A stretch of DNA of 6,903 nucleotides, from positions 1 through 6,903 of the forward strand of contig JAGXHS010000108.1 of NCBI GenBank assembly GCA_024636075.1. The letters are read 5' to 3'. Positions 5,684-6,903 of the stretch are shown here, in pieces; the first letter of the stretch is position 1, and every line of letters begins with the position of its first letter. The translations under genes were made by a program, and so were the position numbers. The notes beneath the pieces are model-generated. The model made no database searches. It worked only from the letters and a program-made list of their open reading frames with translations, and was not told the DNA's origin. The DNA is from Propionibacteriaceae bacterium. Its GTDB lineage: Bacteria > Actinomycetota > Actinomycetes > Propionibacteriales > Propionibacteriaceae.

Positions 5684-5745
5684 GCCGGCGAGCACTGCTC
5701 GTCGCTGATGGCTCACCTCACTCGCCTACCTACCTCGCAAGAAAC

Positions 5746-5749
5746 GGAG
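5746..5749 (+). promoter_or_regulatory. Shine-Dalgarno GGAG that fixes the hisG start
   Basis: GGAG lies 8 bases before GTG 5758, an ideal spacing. It also overlaps the alternative GTG at 5749, which therefore cannot use it. Unlike the leaderless genes in this window, hisG appears to be translated from an internal ribosome site on the hisE transcript. Confidence 0.65.
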
Positions 5750-5757
5750 TGCTCGTC

Positions 5758-6618
5758 GTGACCGAACGGCCACTGTTGAAGATCGCAATACCCAACAAGG
5801 GATCGCTGTCCGAAGCCGCCACCCAGATGCTGCGCGAAGCCGGGTATCGGCAGCGCCATGACGCCAAGGATCTGGTGCTGATCGACGACGAACACGGCGT
5901 CGAGTTCTACTATCTGCGTCCGCGCGACATCGCGGTGTATGTAGGGGAGGGCACCTTGCATCTGGGGATCACCGGTCGTGACATGCTGTTCGATTCGGGC
6001 GCCGCAGCCGAAGAGGTGCTGGCACTGGGATTCGGAGCCTCTCGATTCCGGTTCGCCGCTCCCGGTGGCTCCGACTGGAGCCTGGCCGATCTGGAGGGCA
6101 AACGCATCGCCACCTCCTACCCGGGGTTGCTCGAGGCGTACCTGACCGAGCGCGGTGTGGACGCCCGGTTGATCAAGCTGGACGGTGCGGTGGAATCCTC
6201 CATCCGGCTCGGCGTCGCCGATGCCATTGCCGATGTGGTGGAGACCGGTACCACCCTGCGCAAGGCAGGGCTGGAACTGTTCGGAGAAGCGATCTGCCTG
6301 TCCGAAGGCATCGTCATCAAACGCCGCCACACCGAGGATCCGGACGGCTTGGACCAGCTGCGCCGCCGATTGTCCGGGGTGCTGGTGGCACGCAACTACG
6401 TGATGGTCGATTTCAACGTCAACGAGCACGACCTGCAAGCCACCTGCGCCTTGGTGCCCGGTCTGCAGGGTCCGACCGTCTCCACCTTGGCCAAGGGTGG
6501 CTGGCTCGCGGTGCGCTCCATGGTCCAACGCACCGACGCCCATCGGCTGATGGATTTGCTCTGGGGAGCTGGGGCGCGGGCGATCCTGGTCACCGATATC
6601 TCAGCGTGTCGGCTATGA
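5758..6618 (+). CDS. hisG: ATP phosphoribosyltransferase HisG (long form)
   Basis: HisG condenses ATP with PRPP to form phosphoribosyl-ATP, the first committed step of histidine synthesis. At 286 residues it is the long, self-sufficient form with a C-terminal ACT-like regulatory domain (about residues 207-286, VLVARNYVMVDFNV to the end), through which histidine inhibits the enzyme in this family; no HisZ partner is needed. The catalytic part shows IAIPNKGSLSE (9-19), FYYLRPRDIAVYVGEG (50-65), GITGRD (70-75) and the PRPP-binding region LDGAVESSIRLGVADAIADV followed by VETGTT (141-166). GTG 5758 is chosen for the GGAG 8 bases upstream and a normal N-terminus; the frame stays open upstream into hisE but that part is not HisG-like. 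Its stop overlaps the next start (ATGA, 6615-6618). Confidence 0.96.
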   Translation: MTERPLLKIAIPNKGSLSEAATQMLREAGYRQRHDAKDLVLIDDEHGVEFYYLRPRDIAVYVGEGTLHLGITGRDMLFDSGAAAEEVLALGFGASRFRFAAPGGSDWSLADLEGKRIATSYPGLLEAYLTERGVDARLIKLDGAVESSIRLGVADAIADVVETGTTLRKAGLELFGEAICLSEGIVIKRRHTEDPDGLDQLRRRLSGVLVARNYVMVDFNVNEHDLQATCALVPGLQGPTVSTLAKGGWLAVRSMVQRTDAHRLMDLLWGAGARAILVTDISACRL

Positions 6619-6903
6619 CTACCGCGTCCGCGAAGACCCCGGCCGACGAGCCGCGGCGACTGGTGATGCATTCGATGCCGGTGCTGCGCACCTCGATCTC
6701 GCTGTCGATCGTGCTGGTGTTCGGGGCTCTACTGCTCTGGTACGGGCTCGGCGCCCCGATCAGGAGCCACTTCACCGTCCCCCAGATAGTGACCTTGATC
6801 TTCTTCGTCATGGTCATGGTCGGATTGATGCTGGGCGTCGGGCTCAGCCGCATCGTCGTCAACGCGAACGGACTGACGGTTCGCAACGGCATCCGCACCC
6901 ACC
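6615..6903 (+). CDS. PH-domain-containing membrane protein (3' end outside window)
   Basis: ATG 6615 overlaps the hisG stop in ATGA, and the frame stays open to the window's right edge, giving the first 96 residues. After a hydrophilic N-terminus of about 22 residues come two hydrophobic helices (about 24-44 and 57-77) separated by a short loop. Then follows SRIVVNANGLTVRNGIRTH, the beginning of a bacterial PH-like domain in the form common in Actinobacteria. The 4-bp overlap implies co-translation with hisG. A similar integral membrane protein (Rv2120c) follows hisG in M. tuberculosis as I recall, so the linkage is old, but I know of no demonstrated role in histidine synthesis. The start and coding status are well supported; the function is unknown. 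Confidence 0.85.
   Translation, partial: MTTASAKTPADEPRRLVMHSMPVLRTSISLSIVLVFGALLLWYGLGAPIRSHFTVPQIVTLIFFVMVMVGLMLGVGLSRIVVNANGLTVRNGIRTH

Noticed and set aside
5689..5701. Small palindrome CGAGCACTGCTCG in the hisE-hisG gap
   Set aside because: The loop is only 1-3 bases and no T-run follows, so it is not a convincing terminator. It was too short to list as a feature.
5557..5757. N-terminal extension of hisG into hisE
   Set aside because: The extra 67 residues are an out-of-frame reading of hisE and the gap; GTG 5758 has an ideal GGAG and gives the normal HisG start.
1..6903. CRISPR array, tRNA, rRNA or riboswitch
   Set aside because: I saw no regularly spaced repeats, no cloverleaf-like gene and no recognisable riboswitch core. 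All gaps between genes are under 170 bp.

Overview
The window is high-GC bacterial DNA with strongly GC-biased third codon positions. It reads as an actinobacterial chromosome. The clearest evidence is mshC, the ligase of mycothiol synthesis, a thiol made only by Actinobacteria, together with gene families (DUF3090, SCO1664-type kinase-like, PH-domain membrane protein) that are typical of that phylum. I cannot fix the genus from the sequence; the presence of mshC does not narrow it. Every recognised intact gene lies on the + strand.

Layout: (1) 3-200, the C-terminal end of an unrecognised upstream protein, overlapping (2) a ClC-type chloride/proton transporter (179-1723). (3) A 168-bp gap that carries, on the minus strand, a short relic of the start of an IS110-type transposase, a 7-bp inverted repeat and a promoter. 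(4) 1892-4044, three genes: a histidine-phosphatase/phosphomutase-like protein, a DUF3090 protein and a PI-kinase/HipA-like protein of the SCO1664 family. They form the uncharacterised three-gene system conserved across Actinobacteria. (5) 4114-5367, mshC. (6) 5420-6618, hisE and hisG, the enzymes of steps 2 and 1 of histidine synthesis. (7) 6615 to the end, the N-terminal half of a two-helix membrane protein with a PH-like domain, overlapping hisG by 4 bp.

Expression logic: four genes (phosphatase, DUF3090, mshC, hisE) each have a TAGNNT hexamer ending 6 or 7 bases before the start codon and no properly spaced Shine-Dalgarno sequence. This is the signature of leaderless transcripts starting at the start codon. 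The genes without it follow the previous gene by overlap (GTGA for the SCO1664 gene, ATGA for the PH gene) or have a clear Shine-Dalgarno sequence (hisG). This gives inferred transcription units phosphatase / DUF3090-kinase / mshC / hisE-hisG-PH, with read-through between them possible.

The order phosphatase-DUF3090-kinase-mshC, with hisE-hisG-membrane protein nearby, matches the mycobacterial Rv2135c-Rv2120c region as I remember it. Here it is compacted: cysQ and the genes between mshC and hisE are absent. The most interesting content is the phosphatase/DUF3090/kinase trio, whose substrate is unknown to me, and the repeated leaderless promoter pattern.
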